Shown: positions 1 through 12,500 of the stretch, piece by piece
How positions within the stretch are numbered: the stretch's first letter is position 1
Layout of the letters: each line of letters begins with the position of its first letter
DNA from: Trichoplusia ni
Taxonomy: Eukaryota > Arthropoda > Insecta > Lepidoptera > Noctuidae
Length of the DNA stretch: 64,000 nt
Direction: 5' to 3'
Assembly (NCBI RefSeq): GCF_003590095.1
Contig: NC_039497.1
Coordinates: forward strand, 4,832,691 to 4,896,690
Notes under the pieces: model-generated
What the model saw: only the letters and a program-made list of their open reading frames with translations
The model's database searches: none
What the model was told of the DNA's origin: nothing
Program-made: the position numbers and the translations under genes

Positions 1-177
1 CATACAATTTAAGTTCCTGAATTCAAAAGCCTCGACTGTTCAATGTTCTAGATTATAATATTTGATTGAATTTCAATTTGATAATAAGAGAGTTTTTTTT
101 AAAGAACTAAACGTTCACCTGCACTACTGAAACAAGGTACAGACCTCACGTATCTAAACATATCTAATTGAAACACG

Positions 178-335
178 ACTGCACGAATAGTCGAGTGGTA
201 CAGGTCAACAAGCCAAACCCACTGTGCGCGACGTGTCGCGAGTTCGATCCCCGCATACGACAAGCGTTTTGCATTCCACTTAGCATGTTCTATATATTTG
301 CATCTGTAACTTTCATGTTTTTCCAGGAGTCGTTT
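178..335 (+). mobile_element. tRNA-derived SINE copy (left arm)
   Basis: The copy has an RNA polymerase III-type internal promoter: an A box TAGTCGAGTGG at 188-198 and a B box GAGTTCGATCC at 240-250, 52 bp apart. It is followed by CCCGCATACGACAAGC, the same tRNA-related body seen in the other copies. The 3' half is diverged from the better-preserved copy at 4130-4342. Head and promoter boxes are seen directly; assignment to a lepidopteran SINE family is from general knowledge and I do not name the family. Confidence 0.75.
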
Positions 336-342
336 AGAGTAG

Positions 343-1342
343 CTACAGATTTTGAGCAACCAAAAAGGTGGGTCATTCTAATTCCACCAAGGGTCACGTG
401 TCCCTTTATCAGTCAATCATTAATTATAATGGATGAACCAGTTGCACCAGAAAGGAGGGTAATGATTTACACGAGCCGCATATAATGCCCACATTGTTAC
501 CCGGGCAATACGTCACAAGTAAACTATATAGAATAACGATCGCTCTGTCAGTTATCGGCTAATTGCTCCGAATGTATGTTAACACTCTGGCACACAATGT
601 TAGAAGCTGGATTCTAATGGACTTGATGAAGATAATAATTTAACTAAACTAGCGTACTTAAGTGGGTTTGATTATTAATGTGAAACTGCCGCTGAGTGAT
701 GTGCAAGGCGTTGTTCTCATGAGACAATATAAAAATAAACATTTACTGTTACTAAAATTATGTTAAAAAAAATGAAATAAAATGCTGGTATACTATGTAT
801 TAAATAAATAAGTATTTTTTGATAAATTACACCCAAATATTAAATAAAAGATCGTGGAAAACACAAGATTCTTTCTGGGTGGGAATGGAAATCACGAACT
901 CCTGTACAGCAGAAGGGCCTCTTAACCACTTCACCGACACACCAGTCAATATAATTATTCGGAGATATTTGAACTTATTTTGGTTTGGATTATTCTGATA
1001 TCTCATATTATCCGCCGTTCTGTCAAGTTTTTCAACACTAACATTAAATTGAAAAAAATATGAAATAGTTTTTAGATGATGATACAAATAAAAACAACAG
1101 ATGACATCATTGTTGACACTTCGGAAATTCAAGAAAATCGTTCACTTCTTATTTTTTATTGACATAGCAACAGCTGCATAAATATTATTCTTGACTAATA
1201 TCTCTCTCGATAGGTAAAACCGAAAACATTAATATCAGATAAAATATGGACAGCGATGAAATAAGTCAAAAATGTCAATAGCAAAATGTAGATGTTTACA
1301 TCATAACATATACCTACTTATTTACTTAGAGGTGATACGACT
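343..1342. other. Non-coding stretch, left arm
   Basis: AT-rich sequence without a recognisable gene or repeat. A 101-codon open frame on the - strand (827-1132) has no domain-like composition and is identical in the mirrored arm, so its conservation reflects the duplication rather than selection on a protein. Confidence 0.5.
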
Positions 1343-1600
1343 TCGCTGATATTAGGGTTCCTTATTTAAAGGGTAAAAACCTTCCGTGTCTGCTGTTCCA
1401 GGCAGTACCTTCATCTTATGAAGCGGGATAGCTAGACATTTAAACTGTGAAATTTTGACAGATGATGTTATTCTGTTGCCTAATAATAAAAAATAAAACA
1501 TAATTTAGTCAAATTATGGATGCCAATTTTGTTTTTCTTTATTCTGGCCTATTTTTGCGGAACCTTCAGTAACACGAGTCCGACTCGCACTTGACCAGTT
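1343..1600 (-). repeat. Lepidopteran interspersed repeat, 'GTGCGAGTCGGACTCG' family
   Basis: Read on the - strand it begins with GGTCAAGTGCGAGTCGGACT, passes through a GGCAACAGAATAAC...CTAGCTATC segment and ends with CCTTTAAATAAGGAACCC. This layout (head with GTGCGAGTCGGACTCG, middle with CTAGCTATCAC/GGTTCATGAGATACAGCCTG, end with GGGTACGGAACCC) is a very abundant dispersed element in moth and butterfly genomes. The copy is nearly full length but degenerate. Transposition class is not evident from the sequence. Confidence 0.7.
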
Positions 1601-3730
1601 ATTTTATATTTTATTCTTTAGATGAAGTAGGTATAGTTTGCATAGCGACAAGGTCACACGTACACGAGTATTTTATGTCAATATTTTCAAAACTAAAATA
1701 TTTTTCGATAATTTTTCACTACGGTAGTCGGTTATATCGCAAATTAGGGTTGGCCTATATTCGGGGATATGTAAATGAAATCGAGTTATTTTGGTTGCCC
1801 TTTTTCAATTACCTAAGGAGAAAATTGTGAGGCAAACTACTTTTTTGACAGTTATTTAAAATATTCTCTAGTAGAAAATTGAAAACGCACTGTCACAGGG
1901 TAACAGATTCATAATTTATTTCCTGTAGAGAATAATAAATCCATTTCTGTTGTAAGGTGTGTGTGAAAAATACTTATTAAAAGAATTTGATAGAATATTT
2001 TATAAAAGTAGAACTAATAGATATATTCATAAACTAGTTTAATCAAAGTACTAATCGACTAAAATTCTAAAATCCAATAAAAATAAAAGTCTATTATTAG
2101 TAGGCGACATAATTAAAACATTTAATTAATTGAATGTAACTGTTTAACATAATTTACTTCCCATCAAAATTGCAGCACTTTTACAAAAATGCTACAAAAA
2201 CGTGAGTATAATGTAATTGTAGCGCATGCGCCTAGGCGATTAATCTTAGGCAATCTAAATACATTAGGTCTTCAAGATCTGCCAAAAAGCTTTTTGACGT
2301 AAACACTAACAAACAGACAGCGCTAATAGTCTTTTTATTATACGATCTAACTAGAATTTAAATCTAGTTTTTATTCGCACTTTGAAAGTATTTTTGAGTA
2401 CCACTAGACATGGAAAGACAGACATGGCTATGGTCCAGCGTATAAGTAAGTAAATGATTTTCTCCAAGCAAAGAATTAAGAAGTGTGTATCTATGGTGCT
2501 CTTCATTTGAACACTTATTTTGTTCAGTTAATGACATTTCTTCGTGGTTAGCTAAATCTAAACGCATAAGGCATGGCTAGTTTCAAGTCTCCCAGGATAG
2601 ACAACACTGGATTTGAGCGAAGTTTTTGTTCAACAGGACACAATTTTCTAGATATAAAGTGATTTATAATTATAATTAACCACAGAAAAACTATTTAAAT
2701 TGCACGCGGAACGTCTTCAAACGCGTTTTCTTTATCAGACATTCTAAAATATTATATTCTAATAACTAATCTGGGCCATCCAATACTTGTAAACTGAAAT
2801 CATCTAAAAAACATTATAATCATGGATTATCACTATCTGCTAATTAACATACAAGTCTGCTCAGCAGAGGCTATCATGATAACACTACAAAAGAACAATT
2901 ATTATTAAATAGTTTTGTTAATTATTGTCACGTACGTACCAGTGATTATGTTGTATCATCACGTTTAACAGCCAAGGTGATCAGCAGTAGAGTAAATTAG
3001 ACATTAAACAAAATTTAAAATAATATTTTTATTTGGACTACATAATAAATAACTAGTCAGACATAAAAAAAAAACACAAAATAGGTACCAACGTAATTTT
3101 AATTTTGAAAAATTGGAAGTGTGTGCGTTTGCAAATTTAAAAAAAACTGGTTTCTACAACTCTACTTGTATAGACTGAAATAATAGAGTTTTCATGAAAA
3201 AAAAAGCCGCAGCTCGCTCATATAGGTGTAGGTTGTCGCTACAAAAACATATATGTTAATCCAAAGTGTCAAATACGTCCAAAACAATGGTAGAAACAGT
3301 TCAACGTGAAGATTCTCCTTCCAATAGTTTAGGCTTTTAGCAAGAAAAAATAACAAACATACACAAACTAATACCATGCCAATATTCTTTACAAGTAAAA
3401 CAGTTCTAGAAGTAATCAAAACATGTCACTTTAAAAACTATGATAATACAACAGTGCCCATACATATCAATAAGTTAGTTTTTCTTCACGTCGACGCTAA
3501 CCTTTCCTGTGTGTTTTCCTGAACGCTCAAGGCTTCTACTCCATCATGTAAGGTTACATTGTCAGATAAATGTATTTCAATTGAATTCTTGAATACATTT
3601 TCTGCGTTTATTATGGTGCATGTTCAAAAAGAACTATTGAGTAGGGTTTTCAAATGTTATCTTCGGTTCTTTATTTTTTTATGAAATAAAATGAAATCAT
3701 TTATTCTGTACATAGGCTAGACGTCATCAC
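1601..3730. other. Non-coding stretch, left arm
   Basis: No gene, RNA or recognisable repeat seen. It has several A/T homopolymers (for example A9 at 3196-3204) where the two arms differ in length. Open frames here shift between the arms because of those indels: a - strand frame near 2364-2567 is intact on the left and broken on the right. That argues against coding function. Confidence 0.5.
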
Positions 3731-3838
3731 TCAAATGCTTGTTCTGTGTCTGGGTGTTATGCAATTTGTATGTTTGTGAAACTCCTCACGACACAAGGAT
3801 CAAACTCCTTAGTGCGGGAGCTGTTTTTAAAAAAAAAC
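3731..3838 (+). mobile_element. 5'-truncated SINE tail (left arm)
   Basis: Contains only the 3' half of the tRNA-derived SINE: AAATGCTTGTTCTGTGTCTG, then TTTGTATGTTTGTGAAACTC, the diagnostic CGACACAAGGAT and TTAGTGCGGGAGCTG, followed by a T/A run. It lacks the A and B boxes, as expected for a 5'-truncated retrocopy. Confidence 0.75.
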
Positions 3839-4129
3839 CGTTTTGAAACGGACGATATTCAAACAGTCTTTATAACATGTAAGTCTCTATATAAGATCTC
3901 TTCGCATGAATATTTCAGAGTCATGTTTATTCATGACGTGTGTAATGCAACTATGTAACAAAGAAAGCAGTGTGGAACAGTAACAGCAGTTCTTTAGCTA
4001 ACGACGTACACGTTCCGACTCTCATTGCAGCTTAGTGGGTATTTAGTATTTATAGATAATACTAACTTTCGACCTCGTTTCCAATGCGTGGATATCAATA
4101 ATAAGGGAAGAGTACAAACGAAATGTGTT

Positions 4130-4342
4130 TATTTAAACAACTCCCGCAGTAAGGAATTTCATCCTTGTGTCGCGAGGGTTTTACAAACATACAAATAACA
4201 TGCACAAAGACACCCAGACTCAGAACAAGCATTCGTGAATCACAGAATTGCTTGTCCTACGCGGGGATCGAGACCGCGACACGTCGTGCACAGTGGGTTT
4301 GGTGTGGTGACCTCAACCACTCGGCTATCCGCAGCATTTTTC
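4130..4342 (-). mobile_element. Near full-length tRNA-derived SINE (left arm)
   Basis: The best SINE copy in the window, read on the - strand. It has an A box TAGCCGAGTGG and a B box GGTCTCGATCC 52 bp apart, then CCCGCGTAGGACAAGC, GCTTGTTCTGAGTCTGGG, CGACACAAGGATG and TACTGCGGGAGTTG, ending in a T/A-rich tail. The promoter boxes can be indexed on the mirror copy at 37056-37066 and 37108-37118. Confidence 0.8.
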
Positions 4343-4416
4343 TATTTTTTTCTGTGATTTAGCTATAACAGGCTAACACAGAGGCAGTTTTGATCAATCA
4401 GTTTCGTAGAAACATG

Positions 4417-4515
4417 TATATGTGAAAATTCGACTGTCTAGCTGTCATGATTTATGAGCTACGAGCTGGTGACCGTAATAGGGTTCTATCTTTACCCTTG
4501 AGGTTTTATAACTCT
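4417..4515 (+). repeat. Fragment of the lepidopteran interspersed repeat (left arm)
   Basis: Carries the 3' part of the same family as 1343-1600: GTGAAAATTCGACTGTCTAG, then GAGCTGGTGACC and TAGGGTTCTATCTTTACCCT. The head is missing. The mirror copy lies near 36868-36966 on the - strand. Confidence 0.6.
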
Positions 4516-4539
4516 AAATCCTAAGTGATTTTAGACTCA

Positions 4540-5230
4540 AATGATTCTGAGAAAAAAGATTTTTGAAAAAAATGATGTTTTACTGGCCTTTGCAATGAGG
4601 TATCATCAGAACTATTAATGTACCGACGATCATCGAACTCCGAACTCTTCGCGCGGAAGGTCAATTAATTAATCATTGTGCCAATGAACTGGTTGTTAAC
4701 ACTAACGTTTTCATAATTAAACATTGTTAGAATATTTTTTGTTTTACGTTTTTAAAGTCGCTTTATCATAATAATAATGTAGGAAACAGTTTAGAGGTCA
4801 AAATATTTGATCTGTTTTAATATGTTTGATCTTCACCATTCAGATCAAATTGTGATCAAATATTAATAGTTTTCGAATCTTGAAGGCTGGTCAACTAGAA
4901 GAGGTTACTTACTGTCTTACTGTCGCTACACTACCTAAAGGCTAGGGCCAATGGTTATTACTTAAAACTTAGCTGCCATAGAAAACCGAGGATCGTAGAA
5001 CTTCTTTCGTTTATCGGACTACAAGTCTTAACCGTAGAACCAATTCAATGCTACTTACAACTCTATATATAAATGAAAAATAATATCTACAAAACTGATC
5101 AACAAGGTCCCTTAGCTGACACGTATGATGCAGTTCCTAAATCAGAAGCCAATAAACCTTTAAATAAATAAGTAATTATGTCAAAGGATTTACATAACGA
5201 ATCGTGCGCATCACGCCACGTGTCGCATGC
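4540..5230. other. Non-coding stretch, left arm
   Basis: Nothing recognisable. It includes homopolymers near 4540 and 4552 where the arms differ by one base. Confidence 0.5.
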
Positions 5231-5233
5231 GCC

Positions 5234-5284
5234 CGCGCATGTGTGCGCCCTGTCGGTGTGTGAGTGTGTGTGCGTGTGCGCAAC
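5234..5284 (+). repeat. GT-rich microsatellite (left arm)
   Basis: An imperfect (GT)n tract with interspersed GC dinucleotides, preceded by an alternating GCATGCGCCCGCGCATG segment. The mirror is at about 36098-36148. Alternating purine-pyrimidine DNA of this kind can adopt Z-form, but that is inference. Confidence 0.8.
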
Positions 5285-7103
5285 GCTCACAAAATTTCAT
5301 TGAGCGTAATCATGTCAAGGTCTTGTGTGAATGAACTCGGGATCAATGTGTGCGTGACGTTCCTATGTGGGTGTGTACATTCAATTACATAAGGGATTGT
5401 TTTTTGGAAAAAGAATATCAGTCTGGAGTTTTTCAAACAGATTTGATTATTATTTTGTTTTTTTTTCTGTTTTATGGTTTAATTTCAATGTTTATGAGAT
5501 TCGGAATTGAATTGACGTATTCCTAACAAGAACATTTTCTAGAAATTGAATACAGCAAAGATTGTATGCTCAATTACGTACAGCTCTTAAGTTTTCATGA
5601 ATAATGTAATGTCTAAAATATTGTGGAACAAATGTTTTGTATAATAATACCGTAACTAACAATATTGTCGTAAGCAGAAATGGTTTCTGTCATTACAGCC
5701 GTGATGTAAGTGGAGTTAATCAAATTTTATGTAACCAACTATTTGATCTTATTTTACATACTGTGTTGTAACTGGGCGTTGCGTTTGTTTCATGTGATAA
5801 AACAAAACTACTGTCTTTTTTAAAGTTTCAGTTACAACAGCCGCTATTATACAAAGTTTTCGTAATGTATAAGATCATATTTTTTTTTAATTGCTAAATA
5901 AAAAAATCTTTTTCCTTCAGTTACATATTTGTACGAAACCCTCAGTCTCGCCAGTCCGACTCTCACTTGTACGGTTTTCGAAATGCTATCGATGATTCAA
6001 AAAACTTAATCTAATTTAATTAAATCGAAATCATAAAATTTTGACTTGTTTACTGAATATAGAACATATCAAGTCCTCATAAAACGACTCCTTCACTTTT
6101 GCACCCGACTGTACCTACTAAAAACCAATTAAAAGGCAATAATAACATTACCAATGTCACGTAAGCATTTATCAAATCAAATAGACATCTCATTTGTGTC
6201 TGAATTACTTTCTAGCTCGGAAACTAGCCCAGATTGTCTAGACTAAGGTTCGTAAAAATCTAGTTTTCTTGTAATTAAGTGACGCGATACGTCGCCTTGG
6301 AACATACTTTATTGCAATAGCCGTATTCGAAATTAAAAGTAAGTTGTTATTCCCAATTATTTGTCACTGAGGGTACAAAACGGCAATAAGTATTAAACTC
6401 ATTATTATTTACCTTAAATTTAACTAACTATTACTTCTTTAACTTATTTTTATTTTACTTACTTGCATATTGTTGTCAATTTTTTTAAACTTGCCTCATC
6501 CTGTATCCTCAATCTGCATAAAATTCAACAATGTTTCTTCAAAATCTTGCTTCAAACTTGGTCAAATTATTATTTATACCTACCTAAGTAAGTATACATA
6601 AATCATATGATATACGTAGATAGGCATAGATGTGGCTAGTGTTTAGAATCTGAATAACGCGATGCAGCAGGGAGTTCCATCAAATCGTCACCCACACAGG
6701 CGTACTACGAGAGGCGTGCAAATGCGTGTAACTAGTACAGAGATACACAGAAATACCACTCCGAACAACACCTGGAAGAACATGGTACCTAATCCAACAT
6801 AAAAGTGACCCATGACTTAAGTGGTGTAAAACCTTCTTTTCTTCTTGCTTTGTAACACCAAATTTCTTGGCCGACCTTGTCCGAGGCTGACGATAGCTGA
6901 GATTGGAAGAAACGGCCAAAGGATCAAATTAAAGTAGGAATTCTTTTAAAAACTTCTTCAACAGTATAAGCACTTAAGAGCCACAGCTTAAGAGCAAACG
7001 CACCGGACTACAGCGATTGTACTTCTGCGATGTTACTTACCTGTGTTGTGCACCGATGCGTGCCCCTGCCAAGATCTATTTGTGCATGCGTGTGCGCACG
7101 ACT
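5285..7103. other. Non-coding stretch with a repeat-head fragment, left arm
   Basis: The only recognisable item is a short head fragment of the interspersed repeat at about 5935-5978 (- strand; contains CAAGTGAGAGTCGGACTGGC on that strand), mirrored at about 35404-35447. The rest is AT-rich with no gene-like frame. Confidence 0.5.
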
Positions 7104-7115
7104 CCCCCCCCCCCC
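7104..7115 (+). repeat. Poly-C tract (C12)
   Basis: Twelve consecutive C. The mirror at 34269-34279 is eleven G, so the arms differ by one base here, typical of homopolymer slippage or consensus error. Confidence 0.9.
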
Positions 7116-7718
7116 TCTGCCTCCGCTGCGGCTGCGTGCGATCACCTCATCGATTAGCAGCTCTCAATGTGTGAAACATCTCAGGTGAAATTATGATGCG
7201 CCTGTCATAAAGATGATAATTTTATGATAAAATGAAACGTGTGCTTAATTTTGCGTTAAATTTTTGTTCTACGGATGGTGTAGTTGTTTTTTTATTGCGG
7301 TAAAAGTATGCTTCGTTTACATTGTAAGTGGTCCTGTAGTTGGGGAGCAAGTTTTAAATACGAAGTTACCCACAAAGAAGCTATTTTTTTTGGATTGGTG
7401 TAATTATACGAGGTCATGTGGTAGAGGTTACTAACTGTAATACTGTTTTGGGAAACATAAATTACTAAAATGGTGGTGGTGACTAGAGCGTTTAATGTGA
7501 AATTCGTGCCATTGGTCGGCGAAACGCTAACAGCGAGTTTGGCTTACCTTTATTTTTGTTGAAATATCTAACTTCGCCAATCGCATGGAAAATGTTCGAA
7601 TCGTGGAAGGGGCAACATTTCAGTAAGCCACGTATTGCCCTTTTACAAGTAAATTCTAGAGCTCTATCATCTTGTAATTAAGGCCCGTGGCAAAATCGAC
7701 TTTTTGGACCTCCTGAAC

Positions 7719-7748
7719 ATCCATCTAGTTTAAATCCATCTAGTTTAA
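7719..7748 (+). repeat. Perfect 2x15-bp tandem duplication
   Basis: ATCCATCTAGTTTAA occurs twice head to tail at 7719-7733 and 7734-7748. It is mirrored at about 33636-33665, so the tandem duplication predates the arm duplication. Confidence 0.85.
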
Positions 7749-9586
7749 AAAGTTTAAATTCTATATTTTCATCAAATGAAAGAGAAAATCGCTAATTCCT
7801 TCAAACCCGCTGTCAGTGTGACCGCCGCCCCTCCGCCAGTTTCTACCTAATGGGGCAGTGTAATGTAGATGAATTGTCTCAATTGAGCAGATAGCAGTAG
7901 ATTGGCTAATTGTGGCGGTTATTTTTAGTGTCCCCAAGTGTAATACAATTAGATCACTTACACGTGCTTTCTAGTAGTCTGGTTACAGTAGCCGCAGGAC
8001 ATGGCGACGTGTACGTAGATTTGTCCTAATGATCGTTTTCCGGACTGGCACTACTCCAGGTCATAACAACACTACCCAAAATGAAACTGTGGAATCGAGA
8101 CAATGAAATGAAACCATTTAAATCTGTAAGTTGGATAATTGTGTCATCACTTTTACATGTCTTTTTTCAGGACGCTGGAGTCGATATTTTCCTATCTGGC
8201 TACCCTGAGAACAAATGTCGAACAGTCTAAACGATTTAAAATTAGAGAACAGATTAATTCTTGGGACTGGCCTTTTGAAAAAGTACCAGATCAATCTGAC
8301 CAAGTCTGTGCCGGCAAGCAGCACGCATGCATAGACTAACTTATGGGGCTCAAACATTTTTGAGGGAGTCCTATAGCCCTACACGCAACATAACCACTAG
8401 TGACCTTATCAAAAGGGAAGAAAGAACTACTCACAGACAACTACGACAAGGGCAACGCTATATACGATTTAGAGCGTTGTCTCTCTCCCACAATCTGTAC
8501 GCAATGGCAGAGAGGTTATACGTATAAAACAAAATGTATATAATTTATTTTGTCGCATAAACTTTGTACCAATTCTAATAAAGCAAAATTGTATCAGCTG
8601 GATGGTGACTGTTTATATCTATAATTGATAGTAAAACTGGTAAAAACTAGTTACGATTAATAACAATATCCGTAATGGTCGCAATCACTCCGTCGATCAG
8701 TCATTTTTATCATCATCTTTTCTAATGTGTAAGATATACATACATGTACGTGTTACTTAGTGAGATAGAGTGTTCCTGCAACTAGTTGTCATTTAACATT
8801 GATTGCTTTTAATATCATTGATTACAATGTAATTAATGCGAAGTGGAGATTAATGAAATGCAGGTTTTGATGCTAGGCCCCTAGCTGTAAACGAAAAAAA
8901 TCTCTTTTCAAATACTGTAGCTCTACAAAGATGACTTTAAATAATGTTAACACTTAATTTTAAAATTCTGGGAAAAGGACATTAAAATAAACACACAACA
9001 TTTTGAAATAAGTTAAAGTGACTTAAACCAATTATAGTCTTCAATTTCACTCGCTACGTTAAAAATAACGGGCATTTCCATAGAAATTAGTCCAAAAGCC
9101 AGTCAAAAAGTGTTCACATCATCCCACTTATAGTATAAAGTTACTAACTCCACACAACACATAATCTAACTAATTCAATTTGATGGCCACGCACACACAT
9201 ACACACACACACATACGGACCTAAAAATAACACCGATCATGAAGGGCCATTTACGGTACTTACAAACTTAGTGCTACACTCCAAAAACGCAATAACAGGC
9301 CTTATGAAGAAAGTGATAGAGTTCAGAATGAGAATGTTTAGTTGTGTTTGTAAGTTGGTGTATATGAACGATTTTATTACGGACGGTTAATTTATTTGTT
9401 TGTGCGTTCTCTGTGACAAAGACGCTATAGTTGACTATAGTTAGCATAATAAATGACTGTAATGTAATGCCTGATAGATTTAAGGTTTTGTAGCTTTGAT
9501 TGTAAAATTGAAACGTCTTTTGAAAAGACTTGTTTATTGTGGCGGGTTTAGGATGTGAAGGTAAAAAGACAAACATATTTTTAAAG
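7749..9586. other. Non-coding stretch, inner part of left arm
   Basis: No gene recognised. Open frames on both strands near 8118-8527 and 9274-9586 lack domain features and overlap each other antisense. A CA-rich microsatellite lies at 9190-9213, mirrored at 32168-32195. Confidence 0.5.
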
Positions 9587-12500
9587 AATTTCATTTACTA
9601 TGAAGGTTTTTTGATGATGGCAGACAATTATAATTATAATCCTCCTCAAAGAACGAAGCTCTCATTAGCCGAAGAAAGTTGCTGAAAACACTTCTGTGGT
9701 ACATAACCTGCTTGTCATTCCAAAATCTTATAAAACTACAATAACATTGCCATCATGTTTCATTTTAGAAAAAAACATTCAAGTTCGGACGGTCTATTTC
9801 TTACAACGAATTACCTAAGCAAAAAACCCGACAAGTCGTTATGACATATTATGTACCAAGTGGATACCTAGTGGATCATAAAAACTAAATAAAAATAAAT
9901 GTGATGCATTATCTAGCGAGCGTATGTATTGAATAGCAAAACTTTCCACGCGGCCTGGCCCGGCTGGCAACACTAGCAACTAGCAAGTTAAACTGTGCTA
10001 TTATTGTGTTATTACAGCTCTCACAAACGTTTAGCTAATATCATTTAATGGTGTCTGTAACTGCTTTATTGAAAACAAAAGCTTCTATAGAAGCAATAAA
10101 CAGTTGAATTTTAAGAAACGATTATTTATTAATCATGCGAGCGAATGCACAGTTTAGATTTCGTCACGATGGTTTTTTTCTAGCGATTTCTTCAAACTGA
10201 CGATAACGTGATCTTAAACCTTTCATAAAATAATCGATTAATTACTCATAGTTACATGTACATAATGACGAAATGTGGCGCAAAGCCTTTTTCCATCAAT
10301 GGGATAGTATAAGCAAAAATAACTGATTTCACAATACAATTGCTTTTAAATAAGAAAATCGACATAAGTATTTTAAAATACATACACAAATAAAATAGTA
10401 TAGAAGAGGGGTATGTATGTGCGCGTGCGCAGCGTGGTGTCGTCACGTAGCAACACTCGTTGCGTCATCCTTCTTTGTCTGGATCTCGCCGTACGTGACC
10501 AAGAAAGCAGAAGCTGTAGACAGGTAATTTATATAATCTAGATTTCTATCTAGACTCCAAGAGAGGTTATACCTAAATAGTACAAATGGTAGGTGTCTAG
10601 ATTTTGAAAGATAAAATGATTTAATAGGATATTAAAGTGAAAAAGAATTTTGTAAAAAAAGCTATTCTTAGAAGTCTTTTTACACAAGGCAGAGGTAATC
10701 TGTCCAAAAACTACTTCTATGATTATAATTTTTTGTCATAGTACCGGGCTTTGTTAAATCGCATTATTGCACTTATTTCAACGAAATCCGGCAAACTGAT
10801 GAATAATGTAGCGTCTAATGCGACAACAATTTAGCCCTCTTTATACGTATTTAGCCTTTTTTTAATCAATTATTTACTTATATATCCCGAAAATACTGGT
10901 CTTTTGTCTTTTGAGCAGGTACCTGGCTTTGAGTTCCAGGTTAGGTTAACTATCCGGTTCTGAACCGGAAAGCCTCATTACTATTTGTCTCCAAAAAAGT
11001 TAAATTTCCTTACAGATAATTTACGATTAGATATGAATAGTTTCCTTAGCAACAGTCCGTGTGTGCCTTGAGTCACATACGTGCTGGTGGAAAGAAAATA
11101 CAATCAGTTCAGATTGTCGGGGCGGTATCCGCTTGCTGTGATTGTGTGATGTTACCTCATGCCTCAAGCTGGCCGGTTCCCATGTGGGTAATGTAAACAA
11201 TACTAGACACATTTAATGGGTAGCTAATTTAATTATCAACAATTTTACAGACAAATTCAATTCGTTCATTTCCAAATTTAATATTTTCCATTTCGTCCTC
11301 CCTACTTGTGTCAATTCTTGGGATAAGTTAGTTTTAAAGAACGTCAGCAATAGTATCAATAAGTGATGATGGCAATCTGTTGTAAGAAAGTAGAAATCAG
11401 ATTATTTATTAATAGATAATGGTTTGGTAACAATTAATATTGTGTTTATAAACTAAAAACAATTTATTTATCTTGCCTTATAGAAGACATAGGTACTGAT
11501 GATAAGACGATATTTCTTATAGACCCTAAGCTATAGAAACTACGTTTCTCCTGTTAAAATCTCGTTAAAACATGATTATTCTCCAACAAATATGAATATA
11601 AGTTAACAATAACAGCGGGAGTCGCGCAGTGAGATCATAGCGTTATTATTATCGCAGTCACGATAAAGGACAAACGTTATTCCGTGGTGTAACAAAAACC
11701 AGACTGCATTACATTTAACTTATTTTATACAATGACTTCACATTTTAGATATTTCCTAGTTTCAGGGCTTTATATGTCACGGACGGCGGTGGACACGCTT
11801 TCAAAGAGGAAGCTGCAGTCATCAGCCATTTTTAAATCTTCATGTTAACTGTCTTCCTTTCAAAAAAGTTTTTTTATACTTTTTGGGTATTATTAATAAC
11901 TTTAGCTGTTCAGACTAACAGCATGCTTCATATTACAGAAGAGTTGTATTATGTTGGATTATTTTGGCTTTCATTACATACGTTTGCTAATCTACCATTA
12001 AAGTTGTAAGAATGATAAACTGTCATTAAAAAAATGGCATTAAAGTACCAGTTTAAAGACACGATTCAAGAAATCGTGATAAGAGAGAGAAAAATATATA
12101 ATTAAGGGTCACATTATAATAAATGTCTCTATCGTAAAAATTGCTATTCAAATCACAACCAAACATTTGTATAATTATAGACCACACCCTCTTAAAACAA
12201 AAGAACAATAGTTGGACATGGCTTCGCCCACGCGTGGGCTGGGCAGTGGGCACGTACGGAGGGCCTTTTAAGTGAAACGTGAATTTAACTTAATAACTTA
12301 GCTGTAAAAATGACTGGCTTAAGACAAACAGTAGCAGTTAGCGCGCGGTGCAAGTTATTAGAGATAGCGGCATCAGGAGCGACAGGCAATTAAATGTCTG
12401 GTGTTATAAACTATTTATTGTTCTGTTATTCAGATATATTCATCATACCCTTGTGGATGATTAAATTTAAGATTTTTGTACTCATTTTTTCAGATTTTAA

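Larger units (their letters stand above)
1..9586 (+). repeat. Left arm of giant inverted repeat (open at window edge)
   Basis: This block is repeated as reverse complement at 31798-41382. Base 1 pairs with 41382 and base 9586 with 31798, so the coordinate sum stays between 41380 and 41384 along the whole arm, which means only a few net indels. Every segment I compared matched without substitution, including the regions around 827-1132, 2881-3000, 4081-4120, 5099-5290, 8118-8720 and 9274-9586. The observed differences are indels, mostly in homopolymers. The arm starts at or before base 1, so its real length is unknown. Inside I find only SINE and other repeat fragments, low-complexity tracts and AT-rich DNA; no open frame shows domain-like content. 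The arm therefore duplicates non-coding sequence as far as can be seen. Confidence 0.97.

Noticed and set aside
827..1132. Protein gene on the - strand of the arm (101 codons), conserved in both arms
   Set aside because: Non-coding bases around it are just as identical between the arms, so the match reflects the duplication. No domain, start context or splice signals support it.
5234..5284. CRISPR-like or satellite array
   Set aside because: It is an ordinary imperfect GT microsatellite without regular spacers. No repeat-spacer arrays exist anywhere in the window.
9274..9594. 106-codon - strand frame at the inner arm end (also 31751-32110)
   Set aside because: Composition is AT-driven and no family is recognisable. 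It crosses the duplication breakpoint, where the two copies differ at the N-terminus only because of the junction.
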